Source: Bactericera cockerelli (Eukaryota > Arthropoda > Insecta > Hemiptera > Triozidae). From it: a DNA stretch of 64,000 nt. Position 1 is the stretch's first letter. Every line of letters begins with the position of its first letter. The stretch covers positions 19,221,743 to 19,285,742 of the forward strand of contig CM044955.1 in NCBI GenBank assembly GCA_024516035.1, read 5' to 3'. A model generated the notes under the pieces. That model made no database searches. It had not been told where the DNA came from and worked only from the letters and a program-made list of their open reading frames with translations. The translations under genes and the position numbers were made by a program. Of this stretch, positions 35,617 to 46,951 are shown piece after piece.

Positions 35617-35641
35617 GATACATGTACTTTTACCATAACAG

Positions 35642-36370
35642 ATACATTATAAAAAAAAAATTAAGGCACACCTCTTAATTCTCTTTGCTACCTTCTTTTG
35701 TTCATTTACCCCTTTTGACTGATTATTACACACTGAGTTCGTCTCCAGGAAACGAAGGTAACTATTATTTGTTTGATCAACGGAACACGAAATACATTGG
35801 GTGATAAGAGAGAAGTACTACGTGGCTGAGTGGTTAAGAGCATTGGTTACTGATCCGGAGGTTGCTGGTTCAAATTCCGGCCAGAGCGGAAATTTCTGAC
35901 CAATATTTGCCGTTTCCGGAATGGCATGGATGTATGTAAAGGTAAAGTGCCCTTTAGTAAATCGAAAGCGGTTCCGGGGCACACTTACCTTTAAAATAAT
36001 AATAATAATAATATATCAAGGAAATCGAATGAGGTTTGCCTCAAATTTTATTTCTTTTTTATAATGTTTATAATAACAGTTTTCCAAAATTATTAATTTT
36101 GTAGGAATAAAACAAGAGCCAATTTAGACGTTTATACTCATGATATCACTTTTTTTCATGAACCATACGGCGGTTTCCCTTTTCCTACACGAAGTGTATT
36201 TTTTTTTTTTTTTTTTTTTTTTTTCAGATAATTTAGAACGTTAGATATAATCACAACCGTGATATCGCAAAGTTCATTTCTGATAGTATCATAGTTGTGA
36301 TTAATACAAATATTCACTAATATCGATCTTTGACTTTTAGCTGCTCTATTTAGCTGCGTTTTGAAATTTT
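35642..36370. repeat. Segment B, forward copy
   Basis: Runs from TTAAGGCACACCTCTTAATT through a tRNA-SINE to TAGCTGCTCTATTTAGCTGC. Present in reverse orientation at ~46200-46951 and ~54150-55409. A ~19-bp remnant of a Ginger end (TACTTTTACCATAACA followed by GATA) adjoins it at 35623-35642. Confidence 0.8.
35818..36010 (+). mobile_element. tRNA-derived SINE in segment B
   Basis: TACGTGGCTGAGTGGTTAAG (A box) and GGTTGCTGGTTCAAATTCCG (B box) with a body ending GGGGCACACTTACCTTTAAA and an AAT-repeat tail. Reverse copies lie in the duplicated segments at 46577-46787 and 55035-55245. Confidence 0.8.
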
Positions 36371-37207
36371 AAATATTTAGGAACTTGTTGCAATTCCTAC
36401 AAATAATAGCTGAGGGAGAGTTATTATTATTATTGTATTTTGACAGGAGATTATTATTCTTATTATGATGAAATAATTTCACTGGAGGCAATTGCTCCAA
36501 CAAAAACCAGGGTACGGTTTATTAGTTGACAAAGTATTCAGGTGTTCTAAACATTGAAAAATAATTAAGTTACATTGTTTTATATAATCAATAAGAATAT
36601 TTTATTTGTTATTCAACTGCATTGATTTACTTGAACCATTTTTTGCACAATCATCATAATTACATATCTGCATATTAGACAGGTACAAACACAAACAATT
36701 ATTATGCCAGAGAATGGCGCACATGTTTTTACATATGTCAATCTCCTCTTCACACTACCTTTAAAAACTTACTATATTTTGATCCATTAAATCTGGTCCG
36801 CCACATCTTTCTACAAAACACCACCTCTTTCCTTATTTTTCATCTCCTGAAGTTTCCGTTGACAGAATGCGAACTTTATGTTTAATATTACGAAATTCCT
36901 CGGATCCATTTATAAACAAACCATGCCCCTTGCAAAACCAGTCTAGGAAATTATATTAAGATGCGGAGAATGAGGTTTCCATAACTATTCTGCAAGTAAA
37001 ACCTTTTATACTTATTCTCAATATTCTCAATTCACATAATTATTGCCCTTACTCCTAAATTTTTAAACCTATTTTTCCTTAACTACTGTGTTATTATTCA
37101 TTCTGTAAATAAAACTTGTTAGAATTAATTTTGTTTGACTAACAATCATGGCAGGATTAGTAGGCAATACAGAAAATAAATAAATCATGTACTCTTGTTT
37201 TCATCAC

Positions 37208-37215
37208 TATAAAAG
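37208..37215 (+). promoter_or_regulatory. TATA box of secreted gene copy 1
   Basis: CACTATAAAAGGAAATG, 63 bp before the ATG at 37278; initiation expected near TTAGTATTTCTG (about 37238). The same box occurs reversed at 43045-43052 and 50484-50491. Confidence 0.65.
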
Positions 37216-37277
37216 GAAATGACAACGAGCCTTAGATTAGTATTTCTGTTCTCTGCTGTAGTTCTGTTGGGATAGGC

Positions 37278-38611
37278 ATGGCCGACTTAAAGAGCGTTGT
37301 GATATTCACTTTACTCATTATAAACGTATGTATTTATCAACTCTTCCTTGTTCCTCTTCTTATGATCACAATATTCTGTTCCTACTTCCTATGGGCTATA
37401 GGGGAACCTTTTGTTTCATTTACATTTTTACTTCCGAGAAATTTCTAATATTAGAAATCAGAAGTACCCATTGTGTTCATTTTTGTAAATAAAAAAAAAA
37501 AAAACATTTTTTTTGCTCCGCTTTCAATAATTTTCATATTTCTGGAAGTTTCATAACCTCTTGAGCAACTTTGGTTTTGTGTCTGTCTGTCTGTCTATCT
37601 GTCGGTCTGTTAAATACAGTTTTTGTAACGAGCAAATCTCAGAAACTACTGAACGTATTTTAACAAAATTCTGTACACAGATAGGAGACTTTCTGTAGAT
37701 GATCCCATTTTAATTCATCAACTTTGTCCATACGCTTATATCTCGTGAACGGTATATTCGAAATGTTGGACAAAAAAGTCAAAAAATAATGTAGAAAAAA
37801 TGGTATTCTACCATAGAAAATAAATTAAAATAAAATCGGTTCTGTGGTTTTGGAGATATACAAGTCTTTTAGTATAAAATCTCAAAATTGTCAGGTGTAT
37901 AAAATATGAACTAATCACGAGAAAGTAGTGTGTCCATAATTGGCAGTGTATTTTTTTTTATAAAAAAATATACATAGTTAAAATCCTTTATCATCTAAAT
38001 GTAGCGCTAAATTTATAATTTTATTATTACCTACATGTTCTATTTTACAAAATGGTAGATCTTTATTTTACAACAAAGGTTTTTATTTATAAAACTTGGC
38101 TCTTTTGAGTTAACAAAAAATCAAAATATTTTTCAGCCAACGTCAATGGCACGTTAAATATACCTGTTCTCATTGAATGTCCAGCAAGGCTAGGACTTGG
38201 ATGGGGACCATTTATATGAGAACTATCATGATGCTGGCTATTCCCACCCCACTCAGGGTGGGTGATGTTAATTTGAGTAGCTAGTTTGTCAGTTTCCAGC
38301 GAATGGAGGCTAAAATATCCGTCGTGATATAACCCTGCAGTTGAAAGCGACGTTACCAAAAAAATATTATGTACCTACCAATGAATTTTTTATTGAATAT
38401 TATGTACTAATCTTGTTTATACTCTATTTTCCCTCAGATTTCCAGTCTCAAAGGGGATGCTGTTGTAGGAGATGCAGTGGACTCTCTCGCAAGGGTCGGT
38501 ACTATGGGCGTGAGGCCGAGGATAGGGGCGTCCGTTGGAGCAGAGGCAACTTTGACTAGAAGAAAAGTTAACAAGGATATTGTGTATCTGTCAAAAGGGG
38601 ACACATTTTAG
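37278..38611 (+). CDS. Small secreted protein, copy 1 (73 aa)
   Basis: Exon 1 (37278-37325) encodes the signal-peptide core MADLKSVVIFTLLIIN and ends at GTATGT; exon 2 (38438-38611) follows TTTTCCCTCAG in phase 0 and encodes a Gly/Ala/Val-rich mature part (GDAVVGDAVDSLARVG, GASVGAEATL), a dibasic TRRK and the end VYLSKGDTF. No cysteines, so no disulfide scaffold. The 1112-bp intron holds a GGCAGTGT-family repeat and a 5S-SINE whose end abuts the exon region. Frames that treat exon 2 as QRGCCCRRCSG are out of phase. Three more copies lie at 41636, 49086 and 57574 (minus). No known family recognised. Confidence 0.7.
38136..38366 (+). mobile_element. Diverged 5S-derived SINE in the intron of copy 1
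   Basis: GCCAACGTCAATGGCACGTT, GACTTGGATGGGGACC, CAGCGAATGGAGGC and GTTGAAAGCGACGTTACC match the order of blocks in the full-length copy 48541-48815. Reverse copies lie at 41904-42139, 49336-49572 and (truncated) 57842-58037. Confidence 0.75.
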
Positions 38612-39521
38612 ATTCATTTTAGTAATATACTCAGACCTGGATGTAAGAGAACTCGATGTACCGCCAAAATTTTCACTCATATCCAAGTTCCTCTTATAAA
38701 AAGGTATTTTCTCTTATACAAGTCTCTAAACGCATTTTTTTAAGTTTCAATCTCTCTCAATCTGAAGAGATTAGAAATGGTGGTGGGGGAGGAACTCGGA
38801 TTTTTCTGCACACCTCGATAGGTTCTAGCGATAGTTAAAGAAAATTCGATAAATTACTGATAAGAATAGATAAGAATATTATTTCGAAGTATTTAAAATT
38901 TGAATTATCTGAAATAGGTACCCTATTATGACCAAATATTATTTGACCTGAAAATCAGTAAAAACAGAAAAGTGAGAAGTTTTTTTTTAAGTAAAAAAAA
39001 AGTGAGAAGTTGTATTAGATGTACATGAATATCAGAACATACCTGGACAGTTGTTTCGAGCTTATTCAGGTTTCTCTTATAGCGAGTTTTCTCTGGCACC
39101 CAGCTTTGCTTGTATTTTCTGTATTATTTTATGTAATAAAAAGAAACATGCATTTTCTCTGGACGTTTCATTTTTGTTTGATTTTTCTTTTACTTCGTAG
39201 TTTTTGAAATGAATTTGATTCTATGAGGTTTTTGAACTCGCAAGTGTTGAAACCTGTGTTCCGGCCTGGGGTGTAGGTACTAATTATAATTTTTATTGAG
39301 TAGCGAGATTTAGACAGGCAGATCAAGGTAATCAACTTTTGCTATCTGTGATCCTTTGGGCTGTGTATATGGAACCGTCACATTTTCAAAAATAGTGATA
39401 TCTGCAAAAATTGGGAGACTGCGGTATGTTTCATAAAAAATGTGATATGAGTAATAAACGCCTAAATTGGCTCTTGTTTCATTCCTATAAATGAATAAGT
39501 TTGGAAAACTCTTATAAGATA
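38612..39521. other. 3' flank of copy 1 within the inverted-repeat arm
   Basis: AT-rich. Two small frames (38656-38838 and 39019-39207) are repeated exactly in the right arm but show no domain or splice context; they are not called. Contains GTGAGAAGTTTTTTTTTAAG repeats near 38971-39011. Confidence 0.4.
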
Positions 39522-40726
39522 TGTATACAATTACCGGTAATTGTATACAATCACCAAAGTCACTGGTAAATGTACGAAATTATTCTCAATTATCTACTTT
39601 TACCGGTAATTGTATACAATAGACAAGGACCAGCGGTAAAAGTAAGAAAATGAAATAAAAAGAAGAAATGAAACAATTAATTCAAATAGTTAGTTTTTCA
39701 AGAAGTGTAATTTTATTTTAAACTTCTTGTTGTATCTGAATGTTGTAGAATAATGAGACGGAAACCACAAAAAGGTCTGTAACATCATTTTATGTTAATA
39801 ATTTATTGATTAAAAACAAGAGATTTTTTGCCTGAATTAATACCAAGAAACAAATTTTGTAAGGCATTTGTACTATTTGTTTTGTCACGACAATCTCTCA
39901 TGGCACTTGGAATTACATAATTACTTCGGGCCCTGTCAACATCGGGTGCTCTTAATTTTACCGTATCACCTACATTTCCAGGAGGAAATCTAACATTTGA
40001 TGATTTAAATATTTTCTTTGCTTTCTCTTCAAGGCCTTCCTTAGCATGTGTCCGTTTAATTACTACAGAATCTTATGTCTCTGTAATTTCATTAGAAGCT
40101 GGTTCTGATGGAATCAGATTGGGCTCATTCACTGATGGTTGTTCTGGAATTTGTTCTAATAGAAGGTCATTTGCTTCATCCACTTCTGCTTCTTCATTTT
40201 CTACGGAATCTTGACCCGTCTGATTTTCTTCTATTTGTTCTACCAACTCTTCCATATCTTCCTTAGTTGAAACATTTTCCAGAACATCATCAGGCAGTGA
40301 TGATGTTTTCAAATCAATTTTGGCAGGAACCCCACCAAACATGGCTTTATTCGGGCTGCACTTGATTCCACAATGATAAGCTCGATTCTTGACGAAATGT
40401 AATAATTCGTCAAGAATTTGACCCTCTGATTTTTTTTTTTAATTTTCCATTTATTTATAACAATTATAATATGATACAGATTTTGAAATGATTTAATGGT
40501 ACCCTTTCTCAAAGTTAAAAAACTGTGTTGAGAAAGGATTACTTGTTTGTTAGGTTGTTTTTTTACTTTCACCAAACTCATCTGGCGATTGTATACAATT
40601 ACCGGTTAAAGTAGGAAATAGAGTGTTTTTTAATATTATTTCTTACTTAAACCAAAGACTTCGGTAAATGTATACAATTACCGGTAATTGTGTACAATTA
40701 CCGAATTATGTACTTTTACCGTAACA
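39522..40726 (-). mobile_element. Ginger-like element, copy 1 (left end lost)
   Basis: The right end ...TACTTTTACCGTAACA is followed by TATC (40727-40730). The left ~45 bp, including the TGTTACGG end, is missing. Interior with repeated TACCGGTAATTGTATACAAT motifs as in copies 2 and 3. It is the loop of the large inverted repeat. Confidence 0.75.
39803..40400 (-). pseudogene. KRBA2-like integrase C-terminal fragment, copy 1
   Basis: Minus-strand frame HFVKNRAYHCGIKCSPNKAM, FGGVPAKIDLKTSSLPDDV, then acidic (VENEEAEVDEANDLL), TAA at 40073-40075 and a further in-frame ~90 codons (EGLEEKAKKIFKSS, GNVGDTVKLRAPDVDRAR) to 39803. This resembles the end of the integrase-type proteins named KRBA2/SCAND3-like, found in Ginger-type DNA transposons. 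No catalytic DDE part. A T-run length change near 40432 shifts the upstream frame relative to copies 2 and 3. Confidence 0.65.
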
Positions 40727-41635
40727 TATCTTATAAGAGTTTTCCAAACTTATTCATTTATAGGAATGAAACAAGAGCCAATTTAGGCGTTTATTACTCA
40801 TATCACATTTTTTATGAAACATACCGCAGTCTCCCAATTTTTGCAGATATCACTATTTTTGAAAATGTGACGGTTCCATATTCACAGCCCAAAGGATCAC
40901 AGATAGCAAAAGTTGATTACCTTGATCTGCCTGTCTAAATCTCGCTACTCAATAAAAATTATAATTAGTACCTACACCCCAGGCCGGAACACAGGTTTCA
41001 ACACTTGCGAGTTCAAAAACCTCATAGAATCAAATTCATTTCAAAAACTACGAAGTAAAAGAAAAATCAAACAAAAATGAAACGTCCAGAGAAAATGCAT
41101 GTTTCTTTTTATTACATAAAATAATACAGAAAATACAAGCAAAGCTGGGTGCCAGAGAAAACTCGCTATAAGAGAAACCTGAATAAGCTCGAAACAACTG
41201 TCCAGGTATGTTCTGATATTCATGTACATCTAATACAACTTCTCACTTTTTTTAAATTAAAAAAAAACTTCTCACTTTTCTGTTTTTACTGATTTTCAGG
41301 TCAAATAATATTTGGTCATAATAGGGTACCTATTTTAGATAATTCAAATTTTAAATACTTCGAAATAATATTCTTATCTATTCTTATCAGTAATTTATCG
41401 AATTTTCTTTAACTATCGCTAGAACCTATCGAGGTGTGCAGAAAAATCCGAGTTCCTCCCCCACCACCATTTCTAATCTCTTCAGATTGAGAGAGATTGA
41501 AACTTAAAAAAATGCGTTTAGAGACTTGTATAAGAGAAAATACCTTTTTATAAGAGGAACTTGGATATGAGTGAAAATTTTGGCGGTACATCGAGTTCTC
41601 TTACATCCAGGTCTGAGTATATTACTAAAATGAAT

Positions 41636-42982
41636 CTAAAATGTGTCCCCTTTTGACAGATCCACAACGTTATCCTGCATATCAGTGAGAAGATCCGGGT
41701 TAACTTTTCTTCTAGTCAAAGTTGCCTCTGCTCCAACGGACGCCCCATCGGCCTCACGCCCATAGTACCGACCCTTGCGAGAGAGTCCACTACATCTCCT
41801 ACAACAGCATCCCCTTTGAGACTGGAAATCTGAGGGAAAATAGAGTATAAACAAGATTAGTACATAATATTCAATAAAAAATTCATTGGTAGGTACATAA
41901 TATTTTTTTGGTAACGTCGCTTTCAACTGCATGCTGCATGGTTATATCACGACGGATATTTTAGCCTCCATTCGCTGGAAACTGACAAACTAGCTACTCA
42001 AATTAACATCACCCACCCTGAGTGGGGTGGGAATAGCCAGCATCATGATAGTTCTCATATAAATGGTCCCCATCCAAGTCCTAGCCTTGCTGGACATTCA
42101 ATGAGAACAGGTATATTTAACGTGCCATTGACGTTGGCTGAAAAATATTTTGATTTTTTGTTAACTCAAAAGAGCCAAGTTTATAAATAAAAACCTTTGT
42201 TGTAAAATAAAGATCTACCATTTTGTAAAATAGAACATGTAGGTAATAATAAAATTATAAATTTAGCGCTACATTTAAATGATAAAGGATTTTAATTATG
42301 TATATATTTTTTTATAAACAAAAAAATTACACTGCCAATTATGGACACACTACTTTCTCGTGATTAGTTCATATTTTATACACCTGACAATTTTGAGATT
42401 TTATACTAAAAGACTTGTATATCTCCAAAACCACAGAACCGATTTTATTTTAATTTATTTTCTATGGTAGAATACCATTTTTGCTACATTATTTTTTGAC
42501 TTTTTTGTCCATCATTTCGAATATACCGTTCACGAGATATAAGCGTATGGGCAAAGTTGATGAATTAAAATGAGATCATCTACAGAAAGTCTCCTATCTG
42601 TGTAAAGAATTTTGTTAAAATACGTTCAGTAGTTTCTGAGATTTGCTCGTTACAAAAACTGGTAGACAGACAGACAGACAGACACAGAACCAAAGTTGCT
42701 CAAGAGGTTATGAAACTTCCAGAAATATGAAAATTATTGAAAGCGGAGCAAAAAAAATGTTTTTTTTTTATTTACAAAAATGAACACAATGGGTACTTCT
42801 GATTTCTAATATTAGAAATTTCTCGGAAGTAAAAATGTAAATGAAACAAAAGGTTCACCTATAGCCCATAGGAAGTAGGAACAGAATATTGTGATCATAA
42901 GAAGAGGAACAAGGAAGAGTTGATAAATACATACGTTTATAATGAGTAAAGTGAATATCACAACGCTCTTTAAGTCGGCCAT
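41636..42982 (-). pseudogene. Small secreted protein, copy 2 (frameshifted)
   Basis: Exon 1 (42982-42935) and exon 2 (41829-41636) keep promoter, signal peptide and splice sites, but exon 2 is 194 nt against 198 in copy 4. Four bases are missing near 41746 (CGCCCCATCGG for CGCCCCTATCATCGG). The spliced frame therefore leaves the family sequence after GTMGVRP and stops early at a TGA. A frame entering from intron sequence (41636-41932) reads the family C-terminus DLLTDMQDNVVDLSKGDTF but has no leader. The C-terminal extension matches copy 4. Confidence 0.7.
41904..42139 (-). mobile_element. 5S-derived SINE, inverted-arm copy
   Basis: Reverse complement of 38136-38366 in the right arm, duplicated with the arm and not an independent insertion. 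Confidence 0.75.
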
Positions 42983-43890
42983 GCCTATCCCAACAGAACT
43001 ACAGCAGAGAACAGAAATACTAATCTAAGGCTCGTTGTCATTTCCTTTTATAGTGATGAAAACAAGAGTACATGATTTATTTATTTTCTGTATTGCCTAC
43101 TAATCCTGCCATGATTGTTAGTCAAACAAAATTAATTCTAACAAGTTTTATTTACAGAATGAATAATAACACAGTAGTTAAGGAAAAATAGGTTTAAAAA
43201 TTTAGGAGTAAGGGCAATAATTATGTGAATTGAGAATATTGAGAATAAGTATAAAAGGTTTTACTTGCAGAATAGTTATGGAAACCTCATTCTCCGCATC
43301 TTAATATAATTTCCTAGACTGGTTTTGCAAGGGGCATGGTTTGTTTATAAATGGATCCGAGGAATTTCGTAATATTAAACATAAAGTTCGCATTCTGTCA
43401 ACGGAAACTTCAGGAGATGAAAAATAAGGAAAGAGGTGGGGTTTTGTAGAAAGAAATGGCGGACCAGATTTAATGGATCAATATTTAGTAAGTTTTTAAA
43501 GATAGTTTGAAGAGGAGATTGACATATGTAAAAACATGTGCGCCATTCTCTGGCATAATAATTGTTTGTGTTTGTACCTGTCTGAAATGCAGATATGTAA
43601 TTATGATGATTGTGCAAAAAATGGTTCAAGTAAATCAATGCAGTTGAATAACAAATAAAATATTCTTATTGATTATATAAAACAATGTAACTTAATTATT
43701 TTTCAATGTTTAGAACACCTGAATACTTTGTCAACTAACAAACGGTACCCTGGTTTTTTGTTGGAGCAATTGCCTCCAGTGAAATTATTTCATCATAATA
43801 AGAATAATAATCTCCTGTCAAAATACAATAATAATAATAACTCTCCCTCTTCTATTATTTGTAGGAATTGCAACAAGTTCCTAAAATGTC

Positions 43891-44527
43891 ACGCAGCAAT
43901 ATGTATCTGTACCTAGTGATGAACTAGCCACAACAGACTACGTACCATCGAAGTCATAGACATACATGATTATTACTTTCGAGAAATTTCTAATATTAGA
44001 AATAATCGGAAGTATTTTGTTCGTTTGTGTACAAAGAAATATTTTTTTGCTCAGATTTTTTTCTAGTATTTTCAATGTGATGAAATCGCCTGTGTATCAG
44101 TCATGTAAAGTAGATTATAGAATTGAATAGATCCGTAAGAGATAAAATCGCAGTGAAATTGGTTAGGACGTATAATCATAGAATTGAATGGAATCAAAAG
44201 AGTTCGATAAATTACAGCACAAAATTGATTAGGACAGAGATCACGTCCCCTATCAGATCATAGATGAACATGACGTCTTGATCAATCATGCATGGTTTCA
44301 TTAGGACTGTTGGATCAGCCAGTGACCACCCAGACACCTGGAATGTCTCAATCCAGATGGTGACGAGACGTCAGAGCTGTCAGCACGTCACTTAATGAGA
44401 ATGGCACGTCTGGTCACAGCGTGCCAAATCATTCGCATTGTTTGATAGTATATGACACAAAAATCTCAAAGAGTTTTAATTGAGGGTTTAAAGAAATTCC
44501 TGATAATAATTAAAAAGTAAAAAAAAT
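43891..44527. repeat. Segment D, copy 1
   Basis: From CACGCAGCAATATGTATCTG to TTTAAAGAAATTCCTGATAA; repeated almost exactly at 52824-53450 in the same orientation. It begins at the edge of the inverted arm and includes a partial ACTT-CGAGAAATTTCTAATATT repeat start. No gene. Confidence 0.8.
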
Positions 44528-45163
44528 CTGGTGTAAACATCACACGACTTTCCTTATCCACCAAAAATAAGTCGAATTCTACCACTGGTGACTCAACGGT
44601 AACAGATAGATAAAAATCAATGCCAAATTCGTAATCAGCACCTCAAAATCATTAGATTTGATATGTCGCAACCCCCATCTAGGATGAATAATGAAAAAGT
44701 TAGTCCATGCGGGTCCCCCCCAAAATACCGGTAAATTGGGGCCGCGTTCCAAAAAGTTCAAGGTATCAAAAAAATGATCGGAGTGAACCCCTATTATTTT
44801 TTCAATCCGAGAAAATGTTGTTCTCTAAGTTTTTTTGTATATTTAACCAATTCAAAGAAGCGGCGGTTGCGGCCAATATTTGCGGCCCTGCGGCCGCATC
44901 TTGCGGCCGATTTCAACCAAAAGTTTCGTGGTTCGCCTGGTGTATAAAAATAATTTGCATACCAAATTTCAAGTCTCTAGCTCTTACCATTCTCGAGATA
45001 TCCTGTTTACACACACACACACACAGACAGACGCACGGACCAATGGCTGAAAACAACTTTTTTGGTATCCTGAGGCTATGATTCGTCCAGAAATATGAAA
45101 AACTGGGTAGGTCAAATTTTCGACGAATACAATACTTTCCTTATTATAGGATAAGGAAAGTAA
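44528..45163. mobile_element. ~635-bp insertion between segments D and A
   Basis: Absent at the matching D/A junction near 53450, where AAAAAAGTAAAAAAAAAACC is continuous; here the site reads AAAAAGTAAAAAAAA, insert, GGAAAGTAAAAAACC. Starts CTGGTGTAAACATCACACG (also near 16165) and has ACTTTCCTTATCC / GGATAAGGAAAGT inverted ends. No coding potential. Confidence 0.65.
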
Positions 45164-45905
45164 AAAACCTCTTTAGAGAAACACAATACCTACATTATGT
45201 TCTCTGGCGAGAATTTAGAAGTATACAATTTGAAATTGAGGGGATGATGAGTGTCTCAATTTTTTATAAGTACCTATCCACCAAATTCCAGATGCATTAT
45301 AAACTCTTGGTAAAAAGATGAATACGAATTAAAGAAAGAGGCGCGGTGAAAAAACTTACGTGTAGAAATAGTGTGGTCGAAATCAATAAGCCGATTCCAA
45401 AATGGACCATGGTTCTATTTAAGGTAGGTATATTGAAAAATGAGAACTACGGAGGAAGTAGGTTGATATTATCAGGAAGGTAAAATAAAAATTACTTCCC
45501 AAAAGCAGAAGTGAGAATACTGTTCTAAACCTGTGAGTAAGGTCTTTTTATAGCTCGCTTCAGCATACATTTTAAGCTCATTAATAAATTATTATTATTC
45601 ATGCACAAAAGTAACCTATTTACTTATTAATTATTTTAAGTCTTGTATACTGTCTACTAATTTCAATATTTCAAATAAGAATGAAAACCTTTGAAACAGT
45701 TGTTAACATAATTGGGACATTGAGGAAATACTGATTTTAGAGTACTTGTCTGGTGAAATGATAATTAGATTCTAACAAGTCTGACGTGGAGGAACAATAA
45801 TAAAACAATTATTTCCCAATTTGTACCTATTTTCTGTCACTGTCAATCAGTAGCAATCGTTCAATCAATGTTATACTCATCCATTCATATTACTAATAGC
45901 GCAGA

Positions 45906-45948
<43 letters not shown>

Positions 45949-46018
45949 TGGGTGTGTGTGGGTGGGTGTGTGTGTGGATGTGGGTGTGTGGTATGTGCGT
46001 GTGTGTGTGGTGTATGTG
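45164..46018. repeat. Segment A, copy 2
   Basis: Same orientation as 34727-35622: promoter, exon 1, flank and (GT)n. Exon 2 of the precursor is not present downstream on the minus strand within reach. Confidence 0.85.
45360..45410 (-). pseudogene. Orphan exon 1 of the KR-repeat precursor
   Basis: A full signal-peptide exon (51 nt, MVHFGIGLLISTTLFLH-type, GTAAGT donor at 45355-45359) with the TATA box at 45544-45552. No exon 2 follows on the minus strand before the small secreted gene copy 2, so it is a partial duplicate unless spliced to something else. Confidence 0.65.
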
Positions 46019-46199
46019 TCTGGGTAGGGGGGGGGGGAGGGGGGAGGATGACTGTGTGAAAATTTTCTCAAAATTATAACAAAGAAAGAAGCAAAATGCT
46101 GGTTTTTCTTATTATATTTATCTTTTTTTAACATAACTTGGTTACTTAAAATTGAAAATAGAAATAAAAAGTATTTGAGTTGTTCGATCCTACCAAGCG

Positions 46200-46951
46200 A
46201 TATTTCAAATTGAAGAGCTGATATTTAAAAACGCAGCTAAATAGAGCAGCTAAAAGTCAAAGATCGATATTAGTGAATATTTGTATTAATCACAACTATG
46301 ATACTATCAGAAATTAACTTTGCGATATCACGGTTGTGATTATATCTAACGTTCTAAATTATCTGAAGAAAAAAAAAAAAAAAAAAAAAAAAATACACTT
46401 CGTGTAGGAAAAGGGAAGCCGCCGTATGGTTCATGAAAAAAATTGATATCATGAGTATAAACGTCTAAATTGGCTCTTGTTTTATTCCTACAAAATTAAT
46501 AATTTTGGAAAACTGTTATTATAAACATTATAAAAAAGAAATAAAATTTGAGGCAAACCTCATTCGATTTCCTTGCTATATTATTATTATTATTTTAAAG
46601 GTAATTGTGCCCCGGAACCGCTTTCGCTTTACTAAAGGGCACTTTACCTTTACATACATCCATGCCATTCCGGAAACGGCAAATATTGGTCAGAAATTTG
46701 AATTTGAACTGGCCGGAATTTGAACCAGCAACCTCCGGATCAGTAACCAATGCTCTTAACCACTCAGCCACGTAGTACTTCTCTCTTATCACCCAATGTA
46801 TTTCGTGTTTCGTTGATCAAACAAATAATAGTTACCTTCGTTTCCTGGAGACGAACTCAGTGTGTAATAATCAGTCAAAAGGGGTAAATGAACAAAAGAA
46901 GGTAGCAAAGAGAATTAAGAGGTGTGCCTTAATTTTTTTTTTATACCTATC
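46200..46951. repeat. Segment B, reverse copy
   Basis: Reverse complement of 35642-36370, containing the reverse tRNA-SINE (46577-46787). It ends directly at the TATC target site of Ginger copy 2. Confidence 0.8.

Larger units (their letters stand above)
34727..35622. repeat. Segment A, copy 1 (promoter and exon 1 of the precursor)
   Basis: From AACCTCTTTAGAGAAACACA through exon 1, promoter and the (GT)n tract. Near-identical to 45164-46015 in the same orientation, and partly to 53450-53512 plus 53681-53960. Confidence 0.85.
36371..43890. repeat. Large inverted repeat: ~3.15-kb arms around a Ginger-like element
   Basis: The left arm 36371-39521 and right arm 40727-43890 are reverse complements with small drift (paired positions sum to 80261 outside and 80248 inside). 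Each arm contains the two-exon small secreted gene with its TATA box, a diverged 5S-SINE and a copy of the GGCAGTGT repeat. The right-arm type (segment C, reverse) recurs at 48206-50603 and 56661-58037. Confidence 0.85.

Noticed and set aside
41636..41932. 98-codon frame as an intact secreted-gene copy
   Set aside because: It enters from intron sequence in the wrong phase; relative to the spliced gene a 4-nt deletion separates the two parts.
44707..45081. 124-codon plus-strand ORF
   Set aside because: Lies within a non-coding interspersed repeat that is absent from the paralogous site; no domain.
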